From an archaeon (GTDB lineage: Archaea; Iainarchaeota; Iainarchaeia; Iainarchaeales; CSSED10-239), in assembly GCA_023230325.1 (NCBI GenBank), contig JALNXN010000012.1, positions 1 to 20,944 on the forward strand: 20,944 bases of DNA. Direction: 5' to 3'. Numbering within the stretch: position 1 is the first letter of the stretch; every line of letters begins with the position of its first letter. Shown in pieces: positions 13,301 through 20,943 of the stretch. The notes under the pieces are model-generated. The model was not told where the DNA came from and searched no databases. It saw only the letters and a program-made list of their open reading frames with translations. Position numbers and translations under genes: made by a program.

Positions 13301-15556
13301 ATGTTATTTAATAAAATAATTGGTCATTGTTCATTTATATCGCACACTGGATACGCAGATCATAGTAGAAATTTCTTTACACGATTAAATAATCTTATTC
13401 CAGTAAGAATCCGAAATTTTACATGGATTGATAAATTTGATCATTTAAATGATTTACATAATAAATTAGTTATTGAACAAGTATGGAATGAATCTCCTTG
13501 GAAATATGGTACACCATTTATAAAATATAATCATGATAAAATTTTAAATATTATTTTAATGGAAACAAATCATTATTATTATTATGAAGAATATGATGAC
13601 CCAGTTATTGGTTATAATGTATGGGAATCTACACGACAACCAAATCAATTTTTTAAACAATGGTTAAAATTTTTACAATTATGGGTACCAAGTACATGGC
13701 AAAGAAATTGTACAATAGAACAAGGTTGTCCACAAGATAGAATTAAAATAGTTCCTGAAGGTGTTGATGGAAAAATATTTTATCCAGGAAAACCTGAATT
13801 AGAATTAAAAGAATATAAAGATAATAATTTTAAATTTTTAATATTTGGCAGATGGGATTATAGAAAATCAACAGAAGAAATAATTAAAACATTTTTAAAT
13901 ACATTTAAAAAAAATGAACCAGTAAATTTAATTATTTCAGTAGATAATCCATTTCCTGCAGATGGATTAAAAACAACAGAAGAACGATTAAAAAAATATA
14001 AATTAGTAGATAAACGAATTAAAATTCTTCATTTTCCAAATCGACACGAATATGTATCTTATTTAAAATCTGGACATTGTTTTGTATCTTGTGCAAGATC
14101 TGAAGGATGGAATCTTCCATTAATTGAAGCGATCGCTTGTGGAATACCAACGATCGCTTCAAATTATGGAGCTCAATTAGAATTTTGTAAAGATGTTTCT
14201 CATTTAGTTAATATTAAATCTCATTTAAAACCAAAACATATATTTATGCAAAAAGATGAAAATCTTTTAGGAACATATGCAGAACCAGATTTTGATCATC
14301 TTTCAAATATAATGCGCAATATATTTGAAAATTATAATAATTATAAAATAAAAGCTCTTGAGGATTCAAAAATAATTAGAAATAAATTTTCATGGGAAAC
14401 TGCTGTAAACATTGCATTTAATCATATTAATGAAATTACAGAAAATGATATTAAAGATCATAAAAAAAGAATTTTTAAAATTCCAGAAGAATCTGTTGAA
14501 TATTTATTTCATAATGGTGCTTATTGTAATATTACCGGTCCAAAATCGTTTAATTATAATGTGAAATTTATTGATTTAGATACTGATAAAATAATTCATG
14601 AACAATTAATTAAAACAAATCATTGGATTAAAACAGTTAGAGAATATTATACTAATTGGAAAATTCAAATTAATGTAAATAATAATATTTATTCAGAACA
14701 CAAATTAAATCTTTATAATAAAAGAGTGATTATTATTCTTGATAGTACTGCGATTGGAGATAAAATTAGTTGGGTACCATATATTGAAGAATTTAGAAAG
14801 AAACATAACTGTATTATATTTGCAGCAACTGGATTTAGTTGGTTATTTAAAAATTCATATCCAGAAATTAATTTTATAGATTACAATACAACAATTCCAG
14901 ATATTTATGCAATTTATACTATTAAAATCAAAGATGATGATATTAATATAAATAAGAATAATTGGAAAGAAATTCCATTACAACAAATAGCAAGTGATTT
15001 TTTAGGTTTAGAATTTAAAGAAATTAAACCACTTATATCAATTAAAAAATCTAATAAAATCATTAAAGAAAAATATATTTGTATAAGTGAATATTCTACT
15101 TTTAAATGTAAACAATGGAATTTCCCAAATGGTTGGCAACAATTAGTAAATTATTTAATAAATAATAATTATAAAGTTACTACAATATCTAAAGAAAAAT
15201 CAAACTTAAAAAATGTTATACATAATACAAATAATCATTTAGTACAAACAATTAATATATTACAACATGCGTCAATGTTTATTGGTGTTAGTAGTGGTTT
15301 AGCATGGTTAGCGTGGTCATTAAATATTCCAACAGTAATAATTTCAGGATGTACTAAACCTTTTGTAGAAATGCAAAATTGTATTAGAATTTTCAATTCA
15401 AATGTATGTAACGGTTGTTTTAATGATCCAACTATTAAACTAGAAAGAAATAATTGGAATTTTTGTCCTAGAAATAATAACTTTATATGTAGCACAAGTA
15501 TAACATCCGAACAAGTTATTACAAAAATAAAAAAAGTTTTAAAAAAGGAAGACTAA
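13301..15556 (+). CDS. Two-domain glycosyltransferase: GT4 plus TibC/BAHT-like heptosyltransferase
   Basis: 751 residues. The N-terminal half (about 1-375) is a GT-B enzyme of GT4 type: FLIFGRWDYRKSTEE after the domain linker, and ARSEGWNLPLIEAIACGIPT with the E-x7-E nucleotide-sugar motif. The C-terminal part (about 475-751) is GT9-like (HASMFIGVSSGLAWLAW). It ends with a four-Cys iron finger, C703-x2-C706-x15-C722-x7-C730, the hallmark of bacterial autotransporter heptosyltransferases such as TibC. Between the two lies a small beta-rich linker (about 390-465). Known TibC-type enzymes put heptose on Ser of autotransporter adhesins in the cytoplasm; here a likely target is a phage virion or tail-fibre protein, or a host surface protein, but that is inference. 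ATG follows AAAAAAGGA. One gene carrying both activities suggests sequential sugar addition. Confidence 0.8.
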   Translation: MLFNKIIGHCSFISHTGYADHSRNFFTRLNNLIPVRIRNFTWIDKFDHLNDLHNKLVIEQVWNESPWKYGTPFIKYNHDKILNIILMETNHYYYYEEYDDPVIGYNVWESTRQPNQFFKQWLKFLQLWVPSTWQRNCTIEQGCPQDRIKIVPEGVDGKIFYPGKPELELKEYKDNNFKFLIFGRWDYRKSTEEIIKTFLNTFKKNEPVNLIISVDNPFPADGLKTTEERLKKYKLVDKRIKILHFPNRHEYVSYLKSGHCFVSCARSEGWNLPLIEAIACGIPTIASNYGAQLEFCKDVSHLVNIKSHLKPKHIFMQKDENLLGTYAEPDFDHLSNIMRNIFENYNNYKIKALEDSKIIRNKFSWETAVNIAFNHINEITENDIKDHKKRIFKIPEESVEYLFHNGAYCNITGPKSFNYNVKFIDLDTDKIIHEQLIKTNHWIKTVREYYTNWKIQINVNNNIYSEHKLNLYNKRVIIILDSTAIGDKISWVPYIEEFRKKHNCIIFAATGFSWLFKNSYPEINFIDYNTTIPDIYAIYTIKIKDDDININKNNWKEIPLQQIASDFLGLEFKEIKPLISIKKSNKIIKEKYICISEYSTFKCKQWNFPNGWQQLVNYLINNNYKVTTISKEKSNLKNVIHNTNNHLVQTINILQHASMFIGVSSGLAWLAWSLNIPTVIISGCTKPFVEMQNCIRIFNSNVCNGCFNDPTIKLERNNWNFCPRNNNFICSTSITSEQVITKIKKVLKKED

Positions 15557-15558
15557 AA

Positions 15559-15801
15559 ATGAAATCAATAATGCTAACCAATATTCAAGTAGAAGATCCT
15601 GAAAATTATTCAGATATGAAAGTAATGAAATCAAATGCAGGTTATTATGTTGGTACATGGTATAATAATCCAAAAGGTTTTAAAGATCATGGTACAAGAG
15701 ATTCACAATATTTTAAAAATTATGAAGAAGCAGAAGAGTTTTTAAAATATGTCGAAAATAATCCAGATGAAGCTTTTAATTTATTGCGGCAATTTCCTTA
15801 A
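15559..15801 (+). CDS. Small hypothetical protein (80 aa)
   Basis: Not recognised. It starts two bases after the glycosyltransferase stop, with AAAAAGGA inside that gene, so it is co-translated with it. The middle (GYYVGTWYNNPKGFKDHGTRDS) looks like a small beta sheet rich in Gly and aromatic residues. The C-terminal part is an acidic helix (NYEEAEEFLKYVENNPDEAF). It is soluble, with no Cys pairs and no membrane segment. Confidence 0.7.
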   Translation: MKSIMLTNIQVEDPENYSDMKVMKSNAGYYVGTWYNNPKGFKDHGTRDSQYFKNYEEAEEFLKYVENNPDEAFNLLRQFP

Positions 15802-15815
15802 AATAGGAAGAAAAA

Positions 15816-16181
15816 ATGAACTTTAACTTAAAAATTACAAAAATTGAAGCTCGAGATTTACCTGATTTATGGTTTCAAGCAATTTTTAATATTCTTGATA
15901 ATGGTCGCAGATTTACAATCGATAGAGGATCATATGCTGGTCAAACTAGATTAGAATATGATTATTTTATAGGACATGTAAAATTTCCAGATAATGATCC
16001 ATTAATTCCAGAAATGCCACCAACATGTGATATTTCACGACCAGTAGAAGAAGCATATATTTATGGTGGACCTGGATATGAAAGATCTTATCTTGAATAT
16101 TTAATGACTGGAGAAAAAGCTCCAGGAGAATCATATAAATATGGAGAAAAATTAACAAAAGCTCTCCGGAGCATATTATAA
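15816..16181 (+). CDS. Thymidylate-synthase-like protein, N-terminal fragment only
   Basis: 121 residues that recall the front half of a divergent thymidylate synthase family found in phages and archaea: RFTIDRGSYAGQTRLEYDY, then P-L-I-P-E-M-P-P, and YLEYLMTGEKAPGESYKYGE, where full-length members read YLMT...P-x-E-x-YTYG. Full members run to about 220-250 residues; this one stops at KLTKALRSIL. The catalytic half with the active-site Cys and the nucleotide-binding Arg and Asn residues is absent, and the next gene starts 12 bases later with its own AAAGGA site. So the gene is truncated, or its second half is encoded elsewhere as seems true of the polymerase. By itself it cannot methylate dUMP. 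The family call is from memory of conserved blocks. Confidence 0.65.
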   Translation: MNFNLKITKIEARDLPDLWFQAIFNILDNGRRFTIDRGSYAGQTRLEYDYFIGHVKFPDNDPLIPEMPPTCDISRPVEEAYIYGGPGYERSYLEYLMTGEKAPGESYKYGEKLTKALRSIL

Positions 16182-16192
16182 AGGAAATATAA

Positions 16193-17080
16193 ATGACAAT
16201 TCATTGTTTTTTTCATAGTGCAGATCTAGATGGTCATTGTTCTGGAGCAATTGTAAAATATAAATTTCCCAAATGTGAACTTCATGGAATTAATTATGGT
16301 TATAAATTTCCATTTAATATTATTTCAAAAGATGATATTGTTTATATGGTAGATTTTAGCTTACAACCGGTAAAAGAAATGATTGATTTATACAATATAG
16401 TGGGTAAAAATTTGATCTGGATTGATCATCATATTACAGCAATTGAAAATGTTTATAAAGAAAATCCAGAACTTGAATTTTCTGGTATTAGAAAAAATGG
16501 TACCGCTGCTTGTATTTTAACTTGGAATTATTTATTTCCAGATAAAGAACTCCCAAAAACTGTAGAATTATTAGGTAGATATGATGTCTGGGATATAAGT
16601 GAAGAAATTCTTCAATTTCAATATGGATTTAGAACAAACCCAGATACTTGGCCGAATAAACAAGATGAATTATGGAAACAGTGTTTTGAAACAAATACAT
16701 CAATATATCCAATACTTCACATTGGTAAAATCATTTTAAATTATGAACAAAAACAAAATGAAATTTATTGTAGATCTTGCGCTTTTGAAATTACTTTTGA
16801 AGGGTTAAAAGCTCTTGCCGTTAATAAACGATTAACATCATCTCAATTATTTGATTCAATTTGGGACAATAAAAAATATGATATGATGATTACTTTTGGA
16901 ATAAAGAAAAATGGATTTTGGGATATGTCATTTTATTCCGATAAAAAGGATATTGATGTAAGTAAAATAGCTGATAAATATGGTGGCGGTGGTCACAAAG
17001 GTGCTGCTGGTTGTCAATTTAAAGAACTTCCAAAAGAATTTTTAGATAGGTTTAAAGAACTTCAAGAATCATATAAATAA
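16193..17080 (+). CDS. DHH/DHHA1 family phosphoesterase (NrnA-like)
   Basis: 295 residues. The N-terminal motif HSADLDGHCSG (H8, D11, D13) and the D-x(n)-DHH signature WIDHHIT (D78, H79, H80) supply the two-metal site. The C-terminal DHHA1 domain shows GGGGHKGAAG (from 264), the substrate-binding glycine loop. The length is close to that of NrnA-type nano-RNases (about 310-340). Members degrade 2-5 nt RNA, pAp or cyclic-dinucleotide products such as pApA and pGpG. In a phage this could recycle short oligonucleotides or remove cyclic-nucleotide defence signals; the sequence does not decide which. ATG follows AAAGGA. Confidence 0.85.
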   Translation: MTIHCFFHSADLDGHCSGAIVKYKFPKCELHGINYGYKFPFNIISKDDIVYMVDFSLQPVKEMIDLYNIVGKNLIWIDHHITAIENVYKENPELEFSGIRKNGTAACILTWNYLFPDKELPKTVELLGRYDVWDISEEILQFQYGFRTNPDTWPNKQDELWKQCFETNTSIYPILHIGKIILNYEQKQNEIYCRSCAFEITFEGLKALAVNKRLTSSQLFDSIWDNKKYDMMITFGIKKNGFWDMSFYSDKKDIDVSKIADKYGGGGHKGAAGCQFKELPKEFLDRFKELQESYK

Positions 17081-17090
17081 GGAAAAAATC

Positions 17091-17432
17091 ATGATAGAAA
17101 CTGAAGATAATTCTTCTAAATCTTTACTACCTGATGGACGAATACTACATGAATCAATTCAATCAAATGAAAAACAAAAATTACAAAACAATCCATCAAT
17201 GATACACACATCAATTCCATTAAAAGAAAAAGTATCAATTAAAGAAACATCTAATAACTTCTTAAATTGGTTAAATAAATTTGTATCTGTGTTAATTATA
17301 TTTATTTTAATCGGTTGTGGGTTTGGAATTTATATATCTAAATTCATTTACGATATGAGATTAAAAGAAATTACAACAGTTGGTGGTTTCGTATATGAAC
17401 AAAAAATATATGACGTTAAAATAAGGCCATAA
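17091..17432 (+). CDS. Single-pass membrane protein (113 aa)
   Basis: Not assigned to a family. Residues 1-60 are polar, Ser/Lys/Gln-rich and probably disordered. A transmembrane helix spans about 63-84 (FVSVLIIFILIGCGFGIYIS), followed by a short 29-residue tail. With positive charges on both sides the topology is uncertain. The start follows AAGGA, 10 bases after the DHH stop. Such small membrane proteins are common in T4-like genomes; the function is unknown. Confidence 0.65.
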   Translation: MIETEDNSSKSLLPDGRILHESIQSNEKQKLQNNPSMIHTSIPLKEKVSIKETSNNFLNWLNKFVSVLIIFILIGCGFGIYISKFIYDMRLKEITTVGGFVYEQKIYDVKIRP

Positions 17433-17434
17433 AA

Positions 17435-17608
17435 ATGAAAATAAACGAAGAAGTTTTAAAAAATATGGATGAAGCAGCATTAATTGCAGAAAATGAATTA
17501 AATATGATTCCATTAGAACATATTAAAAGTATTTCAATATGGTGGAAAAAGAATTATTTAAAAGCTGGTCATAAAAGATTAGCTAAACTCTTACTAGCCC
17601 ACTCTTAA
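17435..17608 (+). CDS. Small hypothetical protein (57 aa)
   Basis: Starts MKINEEVLKNMDEAALIAEN and ends HKRLAKLLLAHS with TAA at 17606-17608. An acidic N-terminal half is followed by a basic helix containing WWKKNYLKAGHKRLAK. The ATG lies two bases after the previous stop, with AAGG in the end of that gene. The codon use and clean ending before a terminator support a real gene. The function is unknown; the W-W-K-K...A-G-H-K-R-L patch looks like a protein- or nucleic-acid-binding helix. Confidence 0.65.
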   Translation: MKINEEVLKNMDEAALIAENELNMIPLEHIKSISIWWKKNYLKAGHKRLAKLLLAHS

Positions 17609-17620
17609 TATAACATTATA

Positions 17621-17663
17621 TACCGGCAAGATCTTTAACTAGATCTTGCCGGTAATTTTTTTT
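17621..17663 (+). terminator. Intrinsic terminator built on the CGGCAAGATC repeat
   Basis: Stem 17621-17634/17641-17654 (14 bp, starting TACCGGCAAG), loop TTAACT, then eight T residues (17656-17663). It ends the + strand block. Confidence 0.9.
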
Positions 17664-17665
17664 CG

Positions 17666-17703
17666 GGTAAAAAAGACCCTCTTCCAAAAGAGGAAGAGGG
17701 TCT
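17666..17703 (-). terminator. Intrinsic terminator for the tail genes
   Basis: 12-bp stem AGACCCTCTTCC (17674-17685) with its complement at 17692-17703 and a 6-base loop. Read on the - strand it is followed by TTTTTT and then ACCCG, so it faces the tail tube transcript. Confidence 0.85.
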
Positions 17704-17705
17704 AA

Positions 17706-17792
17706 AAAGGAACGATATAAAAATTTATGGGAGGCGGACATAAATTTTTTATGAGAAGGAGAGGAGATTCTCATCGTTCCTTTATTTTTTTT
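17706..17792 (+). terminator. Three-way-junction terminator with purine-rich GGA loops
   Basis: Outer stem 17706-17716/17773-17783 (AAAGGAACGAT and its complement) encloses two hairpins. The first is 17719-17729/17739-17749 with loop GGAGGCGGA. The second is 17751-17757/17768-17774 with loop GGAGAGGAGA; it competes with the outer stem for the two bases 17773-17774. A T-run (17785-17792) follows on the + strand, and on the - strand five T follow the opposite end, so it can act in both directions. Its size and branched shape are unusual for a simple terminator, and the two loops both look like ribosome-binding-site sequence. Confidence 0.7.
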
Positions 17793-18612
17793 ACGGAGTT
17801 ACTTGAGAATTAACAGAACCACTATGAGCACCCCATGCAGATATAGCAGTTCCAACATCATGAAATTTTGCATATGTCGAATCTGCATTGCCCATATATT
17901 TAAGAGATTTAAGTAAATTAATAACAGTTTCTGCAACTTTAGGTTCCGAAGAAGTTAATGGTGAACCATCAAAGCTAAATGGAACAGATAGTTGAATAGT
18001 ATCATTTGCAGTAATATCAGAAGCCGCAGCAGTATCAATAGGAGGTGTTGTTGGGAAAACTCCTTGATAAATATAACATTCTTCTAAATCTTCAATAGCT
18101 AAATCTGCACCATCAGATCTAACTGGTTTAGTTTGAGCTACAGCGGCCCAACCTTTATAATTTTGTGGAATGAATTTATTCCCAGAAAGAGGACTTACAC
18201 CAGTAAAAGGATCAAAAATAGCACACCATTGTCTAATAATATTTAAAATTGGTTGATTTTGCATTTCTCTAAAAGTTAAAGTAAACTCTCGAGTAGTAGT
18301 AACATTAGCGACGAATGATGCTCCAACTTGTCCTTGACCCATCGTATCTACTTTAGTAAGCATTTGAGTATGAGGCGTAAATCCTTCACACGTACTATGT
18401 AACCATTTAGAAGCTATTTGAACATTATCAGCTCCACCAAATAATTCAAGAGGTAAGCCGAATACAACTTGAAAATACCCTGAAATATATGGTTGATTAT
18501 TTCTCCAATGACCACCAATATCTCTCGTAAGAAAATCTGGCTTTTCTCTATCTTGTATTGAATTATTAAATCTCGATGCCAACCTACTAATAATTGTAGT
18601 GGAATCTGCCAT
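17791..18612 (-). CDS. Tail tube protein (gp19-like)
   Basis: 273 residues. It follows the tail sheath gene by 29 bases in the same direction, the T4 order (18 then 19). Segments such as YISGYFQVVFGLPLELF, VGASFVANVTTTREFTLTFREM and PILNIIRQWCAIFDPFTGV fit the tube proteins of large T4-like phages, where a beta-barrel monomer assembles as hexameric rings inside the sheath. It is clearly longer than T4 gp19 (163 residues), the extra length probably being loops and a C-terminal extension. ATG at 18612 follows GAGGAG on the - strand. Late, high-level expression is expected, and the gene ends beside a strong terminator cluster. Confidence 0.8.
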   Translation of the reverse strand: MADSTTIISRLASRFNNSIQDREKPDFLTRDIGGHWRNNQPYISGYFQVVFGLPLELFGGADNVQIASKWLHSTCEGFTPHTQMLTKVDTMGQGQVGASFVANVTTTREFTLTFREMQNQPILNIIRQWCAIFDPFTGVSPLSGNKFIPQNYKGWAAVAQTKPVRSDGADLAIEDLEECYIYQGVFPTTPPIDTAAASDITANDTIQLSVPFSFDGSPLTSSEPKVAETVINLLKSLKYMGNADSTYAKFHDVGTAISAWGAHSGSVNSQVTP

Positions 18613-18641
18613 ATTTTAATCTCCTCAAAAAAATAAATAAA

Positions 18642-20684
18642 TTAATGAACAATAATAAAAACATTAATACGTTCAATCGCACGAATAGGAGTGATATCAA
18701 TAATAGCATTTAATTCTGAACTAACTTCATCAAAATTAACAGTTACATTAAAACTTTTTAATACTGAATATCTTTCTACATTTGATTCTAAGAATTTACT
18801 TAAGAAATTAGAAATTCTAAATTGTGCCTGATTGATCCAATATTGTGTTGCACGTCTCTGTAAAATGTCTTTCAATAATGTGGGAATTACTTTTCTAATA
18901 TATGCAACAAACTTAGCAACATGTCCACGTTTTAAAATGGATAAACGCTTCCAAGTAGTAAATTGAGTTAAAATATATTGTCCTTGTGGTTCAACAATAA
19001 CTGGATTTAATTCAACTTCTATTAAATCCCCACGTTCGGTATGATTAGCTTTATATGCAAGTTCAATAGGTTCTGTTATAGCACCTTTTTCAATACCAGC
19101 AACCGGTTCTGCTAAGAAATATGCACCATCACAATAAAGATGTCGTTCAAGAGCATGATACACTGGATTCATCCAAATTCTCTCACCAGTAAATGGATCG
19201 AAAATTTTACGATATTGAGTATATAACATTGATGTCCAATTGTTCCAAGGAACATCCGTCAATCTTGCAGTAAGATCATCAGAATATGATGTTACATAAG
19301 TTCCAGTATCTCCCAAATGAATACAATCTTGTCGATAATCTGCTAAATATCTACCACCATTTTGAACAGTAGCAGAATAACCACCGGTAATAATATAATC
19401 CGGCTGATACCAAGGGTAAACACATTCTGGCATCTGTTCTATAGAACCATCGATACTAGTTAACCCACCTTGATATGCTAAAAGAATTTGGCCATCTAAA
19501 TAATCTCGATCAGACTCTAAATTACCAGTAGAATTATACATTGGCAAGTTTCTGTCAGTATCAACAGTACCATCTGTACCATTTTCAAATTGTACTCCAC
19601 CAGCAGCAATACTACCAGTAGAAGAATCAACAGTACTTCCAGAAACTGTTAATAATAAACTAACTTGTAAACGTCGTTTAGTTGCTTGATTTTCTGTAAT
19701 TGTTCCAACCGCTACTAAATCATCTGCGGCTTGTGCAGAAATGCAACCAATAAAATCACTATTATTATTAATTACATCTTCAATATACAGAACAGTCCCA
19801 GAAGAAATATCTTTAATAGTTGATCCAAGTGCAGTTTTTCTAGTAAGAGAAACTGTCCATGGCCCTTCTAATAAAGTAGTTGTTCCATCTTCATTTATAT
19901 AATAAACACCAATATTCATAAATAAATATTTATATAAAACTACACCATCCGAATCAGTATACATTTTTTCTAATTCAACATTTCGAACACCCATTACTTT
20001 AATATTATTATAATATGTTCCTGCACCTTTTGCATAAAAATACCAAACAATATCAGCATCAGTTGGTATCATATCAGATTCAGCAGTTATAGATGCAGTG
20101 GATGTTGTAGTATATGGCGTGCATAATTCTGCAGTAGTTTCAATAGCTATTGTACCTGCATAATTTCTATCTAAAGTAAATGTTAATGAAACTGCAGTTT
20201 TTGCAACAACTTGAGCTGCAGATTCTACACTATCCCCTGTTGCAAAAATCCAGTTTCCAAGAGAAACTGCATTAAAAGAATCTAAGTCAGAACATATAAC
20301 ACTTGCGTTACCAGGAGTAAATGTAAACAACGCATCCGTCGGAACAGTTCCATATGTAATAATAGTAGAAGTTGTAGAAGTTTTAATTTCTTCATTAGCC
20401 CAATATGCATCATCTGGCATAGTTCGAACTAATAAAAGATTGCTCGAATATTGTAAAAATTTATCCGCCAAATAATGGGCTTGTGTAGTTCGACGATAAT
20501 TTGGCTGTCCAAATAATCTATGAAATTGTTCTCTAGAAGTTAATTTAACAATTCGATTATGTGGACCTCTGTCACATACAGTAACAATATATCCAATTCG
20601 TCCAGTTTCTAATGTTGGAGCAGCATAAGACGCATCCTCGATGCTTACATATACGGCTGGTTCTCGTCTATCTGTAACCGGCAT
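18642..20684 (-). CDS. Contractile tail sheath protein (gp18-like)
   Basis: 680 residues, close to T4 gp18 (659). The N-terminus MPVTDRREPAVYVSIEDASY, with P-A-V-Y-V-S-I-E-D, is the usual sheath N-terminal strand. The C-terminal about 170 residues (QGQYILTQFTTWKRLSILKRG, then FVAYIRKVIPTLLKDIL and PIRAIERINVFIIV) form the conserved domain that packs on the tube and links neighbouring subunits. The central region is Thr/Ser/Gly-rich, with immunoglobulin-like or outer-decoration insertions. ATG follows AAGGAG on the - strand. Together with the tube gene it marks the window as a myovirus. CGGCAA, frequent in the + block, is absent from both tail genes. Confidence 0.92.
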   Translation of the reverse strand: MPVTDRREPAVYVSIEDASYAAPTLETGRIGYIVTVCDRGPHNRIVKLTSREQFHRLFGQPNYRRTTQAHYLADKFLQYSSNLLLVRTMPDDAYWANEEIKTSTTSTIITYGTVPTDALFTFTPGNASVICSDLDSFNAVSLGNWIFATGDSVESAAQVVAKTAVSLTFTLDRNYAGTIAIETTAELCTPYTTTSTASITAESDMIPTDADIVWYFYAKGAGTYYNNIKVMGVRNVELEKMYTDSDGVVLYKYLFMNIGVYYINEDGTTTLLEGPWTVSLTRKTALGSTIKDISSGTVLYIEDVINNNSDFIGCISAQAADDLVAVGTITENQATKRRLQVSLLLTVSGSTVDSSTGSIAAGGVQFENGTDGTVDTDRNLPMYNSTGNLESDRDYLDGQILLAYQGGLTSIDGSIEQMPECVYPWYQPDYIITGGYSATVQNGGRYLADYRQDCIHLGDTGTYVTSYSDDLTARLTDVPWNNWTSMLYTQYRKIFDPFTGERIWMNPVYHALERHLYCDGAYFLAEPVAGIEKGAITEPIELAYKANHTERGDLIEVELNPVIVEPQGQYILTQFTTWKRLSILKRGHVAKFVAYIRKVIPTLLKDILQRRATQYWINQAQFRISNFLSKFLESNVERYSVLKSFNVTVNFDEVSSELNAIIDITPIRAIERINVFIIVH

Positions 20685-20709
20685 ATCGATCTCCTTAACA
20701 AAAATAATA

Positions 20710-20826
20710 TTAAGATATTATTTTTTCATATTTAAAAATCCCACAATCCCAAATTCTATTATAATTATTTAACTGCATATTTTCCCATTCAGTTAATGAA
20801 GAATCAAAATACAAAAGTTTATAATA
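20710..20826 (-). CDS. 3' end of a gene upstream of tail sheath, interrupted by element C
   Basis: Read on the - strand directly after element C, the frame TAT TAT AAA CTT TTG is open for 39 codons and ends TAA at 20710-20712, just before the sheath ribosome binding site. It encodes YYKLLYFDSSLTEWENM, then NRIWDCGIFKYEKIIS. The composition and position look like the true C-terminus of a structural or morphogenesis gene, as expected ahead of sheath in T4-like order. I cannot name it. The remainder of the gene would lie upstream of the element and outside the window. The frame relative to the element is the same as at copies A and B. Confidence 0.55.
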   Translation of the reverse strand, partial: YYKLLYFDSSLTEWENMQLNNYNRIWDCGIFKYEKIIS

Positions 20827-20943
20827 GCTTCGGCTAGGAAAACCCGCGTGATCAAAGTGTCGATCTTTTAACTTTTTCAAATTAATAACTTTTTACAGTT
20901 AATCGACACTTTGTCGCCGGGATGAACTAGCCTTGCTTTTGAA
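20818..20943 (-). repeat. Structured repeat element, copy C (reverse orientation)
   Basis: Nearly the same as copy A when read on the - strand. The 5' flank through the stem (ATTCAAAAGCAAGGCTAG, then the CCCGG block and CAAAGTGTCGAT) is identical, as are the other stem arm and the 3' part ending AAGCTATTATAAAC. Differences lie only in the AT-rich apical loop, which is one base longer than in A. The element is thus present in inverted orientation at both window ends, as happens when contigs break at a multi-copy repeat. Confidence 0.8.
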
